A DNA stretch of 6,489 nt from positions 542 through 7,030 of the forward strand of contig PMMN01000059.1 of assembly GCA_003162235.1 (NCBI GenBank). The letters run 5' to 3'. This DNA is from Actinomycetota bacterium. Its GTDB lineage: Bacteria > Actinomycetota > Thermoleophilia > Gaiellales > Gaiellaceae. Under the pieces are notes generated by a model. It saw nothing but the letters and a program-made list of their open reading frames with translations. It had not been told where the DNA came from and made no database searches. Both the position numbers and the translations under genes were made by a program. This document shows, one piece after another, positions 1 to 5,698 of this stretch; positions within the stretch are counted from its first letter, which is position 1, and the number at the start of each line of letters is the position of its first letter.

Positions 1-232
1 GGCCGACCGAGCAGAGCGCCGTGTAGAGCGTGAAGGTGCCGTCCACCTGCTTGGACGGATCGGCGCTGGCGGTGCGGATCTGGCCCTCCTCCTCGATCAG
101 CACGCGGTTGCGCGAGTTCTCGCTGCGGCCGCTCAGCCAGTAGAGCTGCAGCCAGCTCTCTCCGTCCGCGGAACGACCGGCGATCAAGCCGCGTCCCGAG
201 TATCGATCGGTAGGAAATCCTTCTACGGCCAT
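1..232 (-). CDS. IMP cyclohydrolase-like protein (PurO-type family), N-terminal part only
   Basis: The first 77 residues are visible; the rest lies beyond the left edge. The fragment contains RYSGRGLIAGRS (about residues 10–21), YWLSGRSENSRNRV (31–44) and ASADPSK (55–61). These match, from memory, the N-terminal signature of the IMP_cyclohyd family (PF07826), whose archaeal member PurO closes FAICAR to IMP in the last step of purine synthesis. Bacterial homologues are usually annotated by similarity, and most bacteria use PurH for this step, so the activity here is inferred. The start is the ATG at 230–232, preceded by GGAGG (237–241) with a 4-base spacer. It overlaps the end of prmC by 10 bases (ATGGCCGTAG), so it is probably coupled to prmC translation and co-transcribed with prfA–prmC. 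I am fairly sure of the family, less of the reaction. Confidence 0.75.
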   Translation of the reverse strand, partial: MAVEGFPTDRYSGRGLIAGRSADGESWLQLYWLSGRSENSRNRVLIEEEGQIRTASADPSKQVDGTFTLYTALCSVG

Positions 233-1068
233 CTCGCCTCCACCACTCTCTCTCGTCCGGGCAGGTCGGGTGTGATCGTAACCGCCTCGAAGCCGAGGTC
301 GCCGAGAAGAGCCGCATAAGTGCTCTGCTGCCCTTCCCCCAGCTCGACCGCAAGCCAGCCGCCCGGGACGAGCAGCCCGCTCGCGCGCTCGGCCAGCGCC
401 TCGGGCACCCCTACCCCGACCAGCGCCTCCCTCGGCTCCCAGTCGCGCACCTCCGGCTCAAGCGCCTCGATCTCTTCCGGTAGGACGTAGGGCGGATTGG
501 AGACGACCAGGTCGAACTCGCCCTCGATCGAGTCGCGGATGTCGCCGTGGCGAAGCTCGATCTCGAGCCCGCAGGCTTGCGCATTCTCGCGCGCCAGCGC
601 GAGCGCATCCGACGAGGTGTCGAACGCCACGACGCGCGCGCCCGGGTGCTCGTCGGCAAGCGCCAGCGCGATCGCTCCCGAGCCCGTGCCGGCGTCGAGG
701 ATGCGCGGCGCCTCCAGCCCTTCGATCAACGCAAGTGCGCGCTCGACCAGGATTTCCGTCTCGGGCCGGGGCACGAGCGCACGCGCATCTGTCTTCAACG
801 TCAGGCGCCGGAAGCCCCACCGGCCGAGCACGTAAGCGAGCGGCTCGCGCCTGCCCCGGCGCTCGACCAGCGCCCGCGAGCGCTCGCGCTCCTCGAGACT
901 GAGCGGGCGGTCGAGATCCATGTAGATCTGAACGCGGCTCAACTCAAGCGTGTGGGCCAGGATCAACTCGGACTCGAAGCGCGCGCGCTCGATTCCACGC
1001 CGGGCGAGGTAATCGGTCGAGCCGGCAAGCGCCTCGCGCAGGGTGACGGCGCCCGCAGACGGGCTCAC
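223..1068 (-). CDS. prmC: Release factor glutamine methyltransferase PrmC (HemK)
   Basis: 281 residues, against about 277 in E. coli. PrmC transfers a methyl group from S-adenosylmethionine to the glutamine of the GGQ motif in release factors, which speeds peptide release; it is cytosolic. An N-terminal helical domain (about 1–85) binds the release factor. After it come LVPRPETE (98–105), the SAM-binding glycine loop [11 protein letters not shown] (125–135), an acidic strand-end residue at VVAFD (146–150), and the catalytic NPPY (191–194) within [10 protein letters not shown], which holds the substrate glutamine. All key residues are present. The reading frame stays open far upstream into prfA. 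The likely start is the GTG at 1066–1068, which overlaps the prfA TGA as GTGA and gives the family length; a GAGG lies about 10 bases upstream. The TAG stop overlaps the next gene's start. Translational coupling to prfA makes sense, as RF1 is the substrate. Confidence 0.95.
   Translation of the reverse strand: MSPSAGAVTLREALAGSTDYLARRGIERARFESELILAHTLELSRVQIYMDLDRPLSLEERERSRALVERRGRREPLAYVLGRWGFRRLTLKTDARALVPRPETEILVERALALIEGLEAPRILDAGTGSGAIALALADEHPGARVVAFDTSSDALALARENAQACGLEIELRHGDIRDSIEGEFDLVVSNPPYVLPEEIEALEPEVRDWEPREALVGVGVPEALAERASGLLVPGGWLAVELGEGQQSTYAALLGDLGFEAVTITPDLPGRERVVEARWP
237..241 (-). promoter_or_regulatory. Shine–Dalgarno for the IMP-cyclohydrolase-like gene, inside prmC
   Basis: The minus strand reads GGAGG, then CGAG, then ATG at 232. 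The site lies within the last codons of prmC, upstream of the 10-base overlap, so ribosomes finishing prmC sit at this start. It supports the ATG at 232 as the true start. Confidence 0.6.
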
Positions 1069-2114
1069 GCCGTCGCGGCCTCGAGCGCTCGACGGCGCTC
1101 CTCGGCCGAGAGAGCGTCGGTGATCTCCCCTAGATCGCCGTCGAGGATCTGGTCGAGCCGGTAGAGCGTCAGCTTGATGCGATGGTCGGTGACCCTGCTC
1201 TCGGAAAAGTTGTAAGTGCGGATCTTCTCCGCCCGCTCGCCGGAGCCGATCTGCGATCGCCTGTCCGCCGCCTGCTCGGCCTGCTGTCGCTCGCGCTCGT
1301 GGTCGTAGAGAAGGGCGCGCAGCACCCGCATCGCCCGGGCCTTGTTCTGGAGCTGCGAGCGTTCGTCCTGCATCGAGACGGTGAGCCCGGTCGGCAGGTG
1401 AGTGATGCGAACGGCGGAGTCGGTCGTGTTCACCGACTGGCCACCCGGCCCGCTCGAGCGGAAGACGTCGACCTTGAGCTCTTGCTCGTCCAGTTCGACC
1501 TCGACCTCGTCGGCCTCGGGCATCACCGCCACGGTCGCCGTCGAGGTGTGGATCCGTCCCTGCGACTCGGTCGCCGGCACGCGCTGCACGCGGTGAGTTC
1601 CGCCCTCCCATTTGAAGACCGAGTAGGCGCCGTCGCCCTTGATCGCGAAGCGCACCTCTTTGACGCCGCCCGCCTCGTTGAGACTGGCCGAGAGCTCTTC
1701 CCATTTATAGCCACGACGCTCGGCGTAGTGCGTGAGCATGCGCAGGATGTCGCCGGCCCAGAGAGCGGCCTCGTCACCGCCGACTCCCTGGCGAATCTCG
1801 ATGATCACATCCCTGGAGTCGGCCGGGTCGCGCTCGATCAGCGCCAGCCGAAGCTCCTGTTCGAGCCGCTCCAGCGCCTCTTCGGACTCGGCGGCCATCG
1901 ACGCCAGCTCGGAATCGCTGCGCGCGTCGTCGAGGTCGGCCTGCGCCTCGCGCCATTTCTGCGCCAGCTTGTAGGGGCCTTCCAGCTCCTTCAGGCGCCG
2001 GCCGGACTTGGCCGCTTCGCGGTGATCGTTGTAAACGGCAGGATCGGACATGCGCTCTTGGGCTTCCAGGTAGGAGCGCTCGAGTTCCTCCACGAGATGC
2101 TCGATGCCGGCCAT
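1065..2114 (-). CDS. prfA: Peptide chain release factor 1 (RF1)
   Basis: 349 residues, within the usual RF1 range of about 350–360. RF1 reads UAA and UAG in the ribosomal A site and triggers hydrolysis of peptidyl-tRNA. A helical, charged N-terminal domain spans about 1–100. The codon-recognition tripeptide PAT (180–182) in [13 protein letters not shown] marks RF1; RF2 would carry SPF. The catalytic GGQ (224–226) sits in [20 protein letters not shown]. The C-terminal signature [12 protein letters not shown] (301–312) is intact. The start is the ATG at 2112–2114 ([11 protein letters not shown]), which fits the family N-terminus. The frame continues 32 codons upstream, but that part does not look like RF1 and runs opposite to the divergent lipoprotein gene. 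No Shine–Dalgarno is visible before the ATG, so the mRNA may be leaderless. prmC follows with a 4-base overlap. TAG is used as a stop in this window, consistent with a working RF1. Confidence 0.97.
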   Translation of the reverse strand: MAGIEHLVEELERSYLEAQERMSDPAVYNDHREAAKSGRRLKELEGPYKLAQKWREAQADLDDARSDSELASMAAESEEALERLEQELRLALIERDPADSRDVIIEIRQGVGGDEAALWAGDILRMLTHYAERRGYKWEELSASLNEAGGVKEVRFAIKGDGAYSVFKWEGGTHRVQRVPATESQGRIHTSTATVAVMPEADEVEVELDEQELKVDVFRSSGPGGQSVNTTDSAVRITHLPTGLTVSMQDERSQLQNKARAMRVLRALLYDHERERQQAEQAADRRSQIGSGERAEKIRTYNFSESRVTDHRIKLTLYRLDQILDGDLGEITDALSAEERRRALEAATA

Positions 2115-2121
2115 GGGAACG

Positions 2122-2127
2122 ATGCTA
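2122..2127 (-). promoter_or_regulatory. Possible -10 box of a leaderless prfA promoter
   Basis: On the minus strand, TAGCAT (4 of 6 matches to TATAAT, with the conserved TA and final T) lies 7 bases upstream of the prfA ATG. This spacing would place transcription initiation on the start codon. It agrees with the lack of a Shine–Dalgarno and with the frequent leaderless mRNAs of Actinobacteria. No good -35 box is seen at the usual distance, so the call is weak. Confidence 0.3.
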
Positions 2128-2151
2128 GCGGGCGCGACGGCGTTTGCTCTA

Positions 2152-2187
2152 GATCGCCTCGTGACAATGCGCCGCTTGGCGACCGCC
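2152..2187 (+). repeat. Direct repeat copy 1, at the lipoprotein gene start
   Basis: This 36-base stretch matches 2639–2674 at 31 of 36 positions without gaps. It begins GATCGCCTC, then the start codon, then ACAAT and CGCCGC. The start codon is GTG here and ATG in the other copy, at equivalent positions. It spans the translation initiation region and first codons of the broken lipoprotein gene. Confidence 0.6.
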
Positions 2188-2583
2188 GGTTTGTCGGTTC
2201 TCGCAATCACGATATCCGTGACCGCCTGCGACTCGGTCGATCCGACCGCTCAGTTCTTCCCGATCGGATTCCAAAACGACCTCGGGTACTCCGTGGTGAT
2301 CAAGACCTGCGGGGACCTCCACTGCCATCAATTCCTGGAGACTTGGAAGATCGCCAAAGGTAAGAGGGGGAGCGACATGATCTCGGATTGCGGAGTGGAA
2401 ACGAGCTGACAAGTCGGCCGAGACGATGGGAGAGTTGTCGGGTGCATCGACCTCGTGTTCAGCAACCGTTATGCCGACGTAGTCGTTCGCTTGTCCCAGT
2501 TTCAGCCGTGCGCTACCGCTGTCGCTCTCGATGCGAGCAAGGTGTCGCACGGAGGACGGGTCGGAGGCGATTCCTTCCCTTGA
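2161..2583 (+). pseudogene. Small secreted lipoprotein gene interrupted by an in-frame TGA
   Basis: The frame opens at GTG 2161 (or ATG 2167). It encodes a basic N-terminus (MRRLATAG), a hydrophobic stretch and a lipobox VTAC, with the acylated Cys at residue 23 counted from the GTG. It should therefore be exported and lipid-anchored. A small domain follows with PIGFQNDLGYSVVIKTCG, HCHQFLETWKIAKGK and DCGVETS. A TGA at 2407–2409 then stops it at 82 codons. In the same frame, coding resumes for 57 codons with GRDDGRVVGCIDLVFSNRY and VVVRLSQFQPC, ending at TGA 2581–2583. The joined product resembles small actinobacterial lipoproteins of the form N-D-L…V…C…W.v.d..G..lGC…C. The stop falls where a Trp (TGG) would be expected, so one base change explains it. 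Third-position GC after the stop is about two-thirds by hand count, lower than in the neighbours look. The 82-residue form could still be made. The family is unnamed and the function unknown; the resemblance is from memory. Confidence 0.6.
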
Positions 2584-2638
2584 TCCGCCGAGCGCTGTAA
2601 ATGACGCGGCATTCGCCGGTCCAAAGCCCAGGCAGTAG

Positions 2639-2674
2639 GATCGCCTCATGACAATCCGCCGCCTGCTGACCGCC
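2639..2674 (+). repeat. Direct repeat copy 2, at the nfeD start
   Basis: This is the partner of 2152–2187, with 31 of 36 bases identical. It covers the nfeD initiation region and its first nine codons. AGGA at 2637–2640 gives a modest Shine–Dalgarno 7 bases before the ATG. The same bases also form TAGGAT (2636–2641), a possible -10 box 6 bases before the ATG, so initiation could be leadered or leaderless. Confidence 0.6.
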
Positions 2675-4021
2675 CTTTGTTTGGTCGTGGTGCTGGCCGG
2701 TCTGGCCTCCGGCTCTTCCGGGGCGGCGACCAAGACCGCGGCGACCGGGCCGGTGGTCGTCGTCCACTTCAACGCGAACATTGACGAGCTCGGCAGCCGC
2801 TACCTGAGCGGCGCTCTGCACCATGCCGCGAACGAGAACGCCGAGGTCGTGGTGATCCAGTTCAACACCCTGGGCGGCGCGATCACCTCGATGCAGTCGA
2901 TGGTCGGCGATATCTTCGCGTCGCCGGTGCCGGTGGTCGTCTGGGTTGGCCCGGCGGGCGCCGGCGCGGCCTCGGCCGGGACGTTCATCGCCGCCGCGGC
3001 TTCGTATCTGGCCATGGCGCCCGCTACCAACATCGGCGCCGCGGCCGTGGTCGGATCACAGGGGCAGAACCTGGGCTCGACCGAGGCCAAGAAGGCGACC
3101 CAGTTCGTGGCCGCACTGATGCGCTCGATCGCGGCCCGCCGCCACCGCCCCGTTGGGGCGCTGCAGGCGACCATTCTCCAGGCCAAGGCCTATTCGGCCG
3201 AGGAGGCCGTGCGGCTCGGCATCGCCAACCTCGAGGTTTCGTCGCTTAGTGCTCTGCTGACGAAGCTCGACGGACAGACTCTCGTCACCGGCGCCGGGCC
3301 CAAGACCGTGCACACCGCCGGCGCCCGGATCGAGACCGTCAACATGAGCGTCTGGCAACGCCTGCTCGGCTTCCTCAGCGACGCCAACCTCGTCTACATA
3401 CTGCTCAACCTCGGCGGTCTGGGACTGCTCATCGAGCTCTGGATGGTCGGGCGGTCGTGGGTCCCGGGGGCGCTGGGCGTCATCTGCCTGCTCGCCGCCT
3501 TCGCCGGACTGAGCGTGATGCCGTTCTCCTGGGCCGGCCTGGCGCTGATCCTGCTTGGCATCGTCCTGCTGGGCTTCGAGCTGCACGCTCCGGGACACCT
3601 CGTCTTCGGTATCTCCGGGACGGTTTCGATAGTTCTCGGCGGCATCTTCCTGCTCGGTTACTTCGGTGGACCGGGCCTGCCCGGGTACAACCCGACCGTC
3701 AGCCGCTGGCTGCTCATTTCGATCAGCGTGGTCGTCGGGGCGCTCGTACTCCTGATGGCGCGCGAGGTTCGCCTCTCACGTCACGGCAAGCGCTACGTCA
3801 GCCCGATCGAAAGCAAAGCGCTGGTGGGCACGATCGCCGAGGTGAACACGCGCCTGGCGCCCGCGGGCGAGGTCTGGGTCAACAGCGAAGCCTGGCAGGC
3901 CGAGCTGGAGCGAGGCGGTACGGCCGAGCCGGGAGAGCATTTGAAGGTGGTCGCGGTCAAGGGGTTCCACCTGACCGTGCGGCCGCTTAGCAAAGAAGAA
4001 GCCAAGAAACTCGAGAGCTAG
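2648..4021 (+). CDS. nfeD: Long-form NfeD: membrane-bound ClpP-class serine protease with OB-fold
   Basis: 457 residues. A signal peptide (about 1–27) leads into an extracytoplasmic ClpP-like protease domain (about 35–225). GAASAGTFIA contains the likely nucleophile Ser109, and EAKKATQF supplies the likely general base Lys149. These correspond to Ser97 and Lys138 of archaeal PH1510 by alignment from memory, giving a Ser–Lys dyad. APATNIGAA (124–132) is the usual conserved stretch between them. About five hydrophobic segments follow (roughly 246–266, 272–291, 294–311, 316–339, 352–371). A C-terminal NfeD OB-fold domain (about 388–446, ALVGTIAEV to VKGFHLTV) faces the cytoplasm. Long NfeD proteins partner with slipins and can cleave the slipin C-terminus, and the gene directly downstream is a slipin. 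The start is the ATG at 2648, giving a clean signal peptide. Protease identity is well supported; the substrate is inferred. Confidence 0.92.
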   Translation: MTIRRLLTALCLVVVLAGLASGSSGAATKTAATGPVVVVHFNANIDELGSRYLSGALHHAANENAEVVVIQFNTLGGAITSMQSMVGDIFASPVPVVVWVGPAGAGAASAGTFIAAAASYLAMAPATNIGAAAVVGSQGQNLGSTEAKKATQFVAALMRSIAARRHRPVGALQATILQAKAYSAEEAVRLGIANLEVSSLSALLTKLDGQTLVTGAGPKTVHTAGARIETVNMSVWQRLLGFLSDANLVYILLNLGGLGLLIELWMVGRSWVPGALGVICLLAAFAGLSVMPFSWAGLALILLGIVLLGFELHAPGHLVFGISGTVSIVLGGIFLLGYFGGPGLPGYNPTVSRWLLISISVVVGALVLLMAREVRLSRHGKRYVSPIESKALVGTIAEVNTRLAPAGEVWVNSEAWQAELERGGTAEPGEHLKVVAVKGFHLTVRPLSKEEAKKLES

Positions 4022-4025
4022 GAGG
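4020..4025 (+). promoter_or_regulatory. Shine–Dalgarno for the slipin gene, overlapping the nfeD stop
   Basis: AGGAGG lies 5 bases before the ATG at 4031, and its first two bases belong to the nfeD TAG (4019–4021). It is a near-perfect ribosome site and fixes the slipin start. Its overlap with the stop suggests that ribosomes ending nfeD re-initiate here, keeping the two products in ratio. Confidence 0.85.
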
Positions 4026-4030
4026 AAAAG

Positions 4031-4837
4031 ATGCCGATCATCAACTTCGTCCGCGACTACGAGCGCGTAGCGCGCTTCCGCTTGGGCCGTTTCGAAGGAA
4101 TGAAGGGGCCGGGCGTCGTTTTCAAGATCCCGATCCTGCACCAAATCAGCAAGGTCGACACGCGCACCGAAGTGCTCGACATCCCCAAGCAGACAAACAT
4201 CACCAAGGACAACGTCGCGATCGACATCGACTTCCTCGTCTACTTGCGGATCGACATCAACCAGGCCGAGAAATCGGTGCTCGAAGTCGAGGACTACCAC
4301 CTGGCCGTGGTCGGCTTGGCGACGACAACGCTTCGCGCCGTGGTCGGCGACATCATCCTCGACGATGTCCTTTCCCAGCGCGACAGGATCAACGAGCTGA
4401 TCCGCACCCGACTCGACCACGAAACCGAGCGCTGGGGCGTCAAGGTCACCAACGTCGAGATCCGCGAGCTGACCGTGCCACCGGAGATCGAGCAGGCGAT
4501 GAACCGCCAGATGTCGGCCGAGCGCGTGCGCCGCGCCGTCGTGACCGAGGCCGAGGGCACGCGCCAGTCGAACATCACGGTCGCCGAGGGCGAGAAGCAG
4601 GCGGCCATCCTGCGCGCCGAGGGCGGGCGCCAGTCGGCGATCTTGCAGGCCGAGGGTCTGGCCAAGGCGCTTACGACGATCTCCGCTGAAGCCAAGAAGG
4701 TGGACCCGAACACCATGGGCCTGCAGTACCTCGACGCGATCAAGAAGCTGGCCGAGAGCCCGGGCTCGAAATTCTTCTTCCCGCTCGAGATGACCAGCCT
4801 GGTCGAGCAGTTCGTGCCGGCGAAGGGAAAGAGCTAG
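4031..4837 (+). CDS. Slipin: SPFH/Band 7 (stomatin-like) protein
   Basis: 268 residues. The SPFH core covers about 8–165: VRDYERVARFRLGRFEG and KGPGVVFKIP (25–34), KVDTRTEVLDIP (41–52), ITKDNVAIDIDFLVYLRI (57–74), AVVGLATTTLRAVVGDI (92–108), DDVLSQRDRINE (111–122) and WGVKVTNVEI (135–144). These are typical slipin motifs. A coiled coil follows with four AEG units exactly 11 residues apart (174, 185, 196, 207). The C-terminus has GLQYLDAIKKLAE (230–242) and the hydrophobic KFFFPLEM (247–254), the region that NfeD proteases cut in archaeal stomatin. Slipins form oligomeric scaffolds on the inner membrane face. The usual N-terminal membrane segment is absent, and the start cannot move upstream because the nfeD stop is in the same frame 12 bases before it. 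Membrane contact may depend on the N-terminal region or on NfeD. The protein is clearly a slipin; its cellular role is inferred from the pair. Confidence 0.93.
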   Translation: MPIINFVRDYERVARFRLGRFEGMKGPGVVFKIPILHQISKVDTRTEVLDIPKQTNITKDNVAIDIDFLVYLRIDINQAEKSVLEVEDYHLAVVGLATTTLRAVVGDIILDDVLSQRDRINELIRTRLDHETERWGVKVTNVEIRELTVPPEIEQAMNRQMSAERVRRAVVTEAEGTRQSNITVAEGEKQAAILRAEGGRQSAILQAEGLAKALTTISAEAKKVDPNTMGLQYLDAIKKLAESPGSKFFFPLEMTSLVEQFVPAKGKS

Positions 4838-4882
4838 GAACTCGTCTCAAAACGAAGCACTTCGCCATTCCGAGACGAGCTC
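4838..4882 (+). terminator. Inverted repeat between convergent genes, likely two-way terminator
   Basis: The left arm GAACTCGTCTC (4838–4848) pairs with the right arm GAGACGAGCTC (4872–4882) over 11 positions with one mismatch (4840/4880). The 23-base loop contains a small CGAA/TTCG stem (4853–4856 with 4861–4864). It starts directly after the slipin TAG and runs into the osmC stop codon (4881–4883), so it serves the 3' ends of both transcripts. Neither side has a strong T tract, so it may act as an mRNA end-stabiliser or with Rho rather than as a classic intrinsic terminator. Confidence 0.55.
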
Positions 4883-5330
4883 AGGCGGCCACCTCCGGCT
4901 GGGCGCCGACCAGATTCGCCGACAGCGAAATTTCGAGACCCTTCAGCGCCTGGGAAACCGGGCAGTTCGTCTTTGCCTGCTCGGCCTTCGCCAGGAAGGC
5001 CTGTTCGCGCAGTCCGGGAACGCGCCCGCTCACTTCCAGCTGCGAGCTCGTGATCCCGGTGCCGGGTACGAAGGTGACGGTCGCCCTAATGTCGAGTTGC
5101 TCGGGCGGCGTTCCGCCCTCGGCCAAAAGCAGGGAAAACGCCATCGCGTAGCAAGACGCGTGCGCGGCGGCGATCAACTCCTCCGGGCTCGTCTTTCCAT
5201 CTGAGGACTCGGCTCGCGCGGACCAGCTGATCGGTAGCGTGCCGAGCGCCCCGCTTCCACTCGATTCGATCAGCCCACTGCCGTCGAACAGCCCGCCTCT
5301 CCAACTTACGGCTGCGACTCTCCTGGCCAA
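4881..5330 (-). CDS. osmC: OsmC/Ohr-family peroxidase, OsmC subgroup
   Basis: 149 residues from the chosen start; OsmC is about 140. OsmC reduces organic hydroperoxides and hydrogen peroxide with two cysteines, as a cytosolic homodimer. Cys60 in AAAHASCYAMAF and Cys123 in TNCPVSQALKGLEISL are the reactive and resolving cysteines. Arg39 and Glu51 (SARAE; SPEEL) match the conserved active-site partners. The GKTSPEELIAAAHASC block and a C-terminal NCPVS point to OsmC rather than Ohr. The start is the TTG at 5328–5330, preceded by GGAGG (5336–5340) with a 5-base spacer. The frame remains open upstream to another TTG at 5405, but those 25 extra residues do not resemble OsmC and lack a good ribosome site. 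It is convergent with the slipin gene and shares its terminator. No operator could be identified. Family assignment is firm; peroxide specificity is by similarity. Confidence 0.92.
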   Translation of the reverse strand: MARRVAAVSWRGGLFDGSGLIESSGSGALGTLPISWSARAESSDGKTSPEELIAAAHASCYAMAFSLLLAEGGTPPEQLDIRATVTFVPGTGITSSQLEVSGRVPGLREQAFLAKAEQAKTNCPVSQALKGLEISLSANLVGAQPEVAA

Positions 5331-5698
5331 TACGCCCTCCCTCTCCGACAGCGCGAAAACAACTCCCGCGCCACTTCTAGGTGTTCCCGTCGGAGGAAGT
5401 CTCAACCGTGCGTGTTGTTCGGAGCTTGGTACGGAAAGCAGACTCGCCGACTGGGTGTGACCGGCGAATGCGAGGCCAGGACTCGAAAGAGCGCTGGTAA
5501 CCGGTGGCTAGTCTCAACCCGTGGACTTTTCTCGCGACACCACGTTCCGCCGCCCCCCGCCTAGCGAAGGGGTTGAGCCGTGGATGTCAGGGGCCGGACG
5601 GGCTGGGAAGGCGCACCGGCAGTGCGACGAGCGGTCTGAGCGGGCACTGGCGCCGCGGGGCGGCCGCTTCGGGCGTGCAGGCCTAGCGGAATAGGCTC
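5331..5698. other. Intergenic stretch, no convincing gene; possible RNA structure
   Basis: The 368 bases between the osmC start and the DUF1385 stop should hold the osmC promoter and the DUF1385 3' end. No tRNA, RNase P, tmRNA or protein family signature is visible, and short open frames here look like chance. Three structural details can be seen. First, CTCAACCC (5513–5520) pairs with GGGTTGAG (5570–5577), enclosing a smaller CGTGG/CCACG pair (5520–5524 with 5540–5544; the two helices share base 5520). Second, GTCTCAACC followed by GTG occurs at 5399–5410 and, with one extra C, at 5511–5523. Third, GCCTA/TAGGC (5681–5685 with 5692–5696) forms a 6-base-loop hairpin two bases past the DUF1385 stop, a candidate 3'-end structure without a T tract. 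No clear -35/-10 pair for osmC was found. Confidence 0.4.
5336..5340 (-). promoter_or_regulatory. Shine–Dalgarno that decides the osmC TTG start
   Basis: The minus strand reads GGAGAGGGAGGGCGTA then TTG. GGAGG sits 5 bases before TTG 5330. This strong site argues for the TTG giving a family-length protein over the farther TTG at 5405. Confidence 0.65.

Noticed and set aside
1069..1704. Upstream extension of the prmC reading frame (total 493 codons)
   Set aside because: It lies entirely inside prfA in another frame, reads as Arg/Gly-rich shadow sequence, and the GTG at 1068 gives the family length with a GTGA overlap.
2115..2210. 32 extra N-terminal codons on prfA
   Set aside because: They do not resemble RF1 and run antisense to the lipoprotein gene start; MAGIEHL at 2114 fits the family.
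1182..2363. 393-codon plus-strand open frame across prfA
   Set aside because: Antisense to the clear RF1 gene; it is a high-GC shadow frame with no domain.
2407..2409. TGA as a selenocysteine or recoded Trp codon
   Set aside because: No SECIS-like element was recognised, the position looks like Trp rather than Cys/Sec, and TGA is a normal stop for prfA and osmC here.
2149..2781. 210-codon open frame on the minus strand opposite the lipoprotein gene
   Set aside because: No recognisable domain; it is antisense to the plus-strand signal peptides and lipoprotein domain, whose motifs (lipobox, Cys pattern) are more gene-like.
3776..4420. 214-codon minus-strand open frame across the nfeD/slipin junction
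   Set aside because: Antisense to two well-supported genes, with Asp/Val-rich shadow composition and no family motif.
5504..5686. 60-codon plus-strand frame in the osmC–DUF1385 gap
   Set aside because: GTG start, no ribosome site noted, low-complexity Arg/Gly/Ala content; consistent with chance in GC-rich DNA.
2115..5698. A defence or mobile system
   Set aside because: No nuclease, transposase, integrase, toxin–antitoxin pair or CRISPR repeat is visible; NfeD–slipin is a membrane-maintenance pair.
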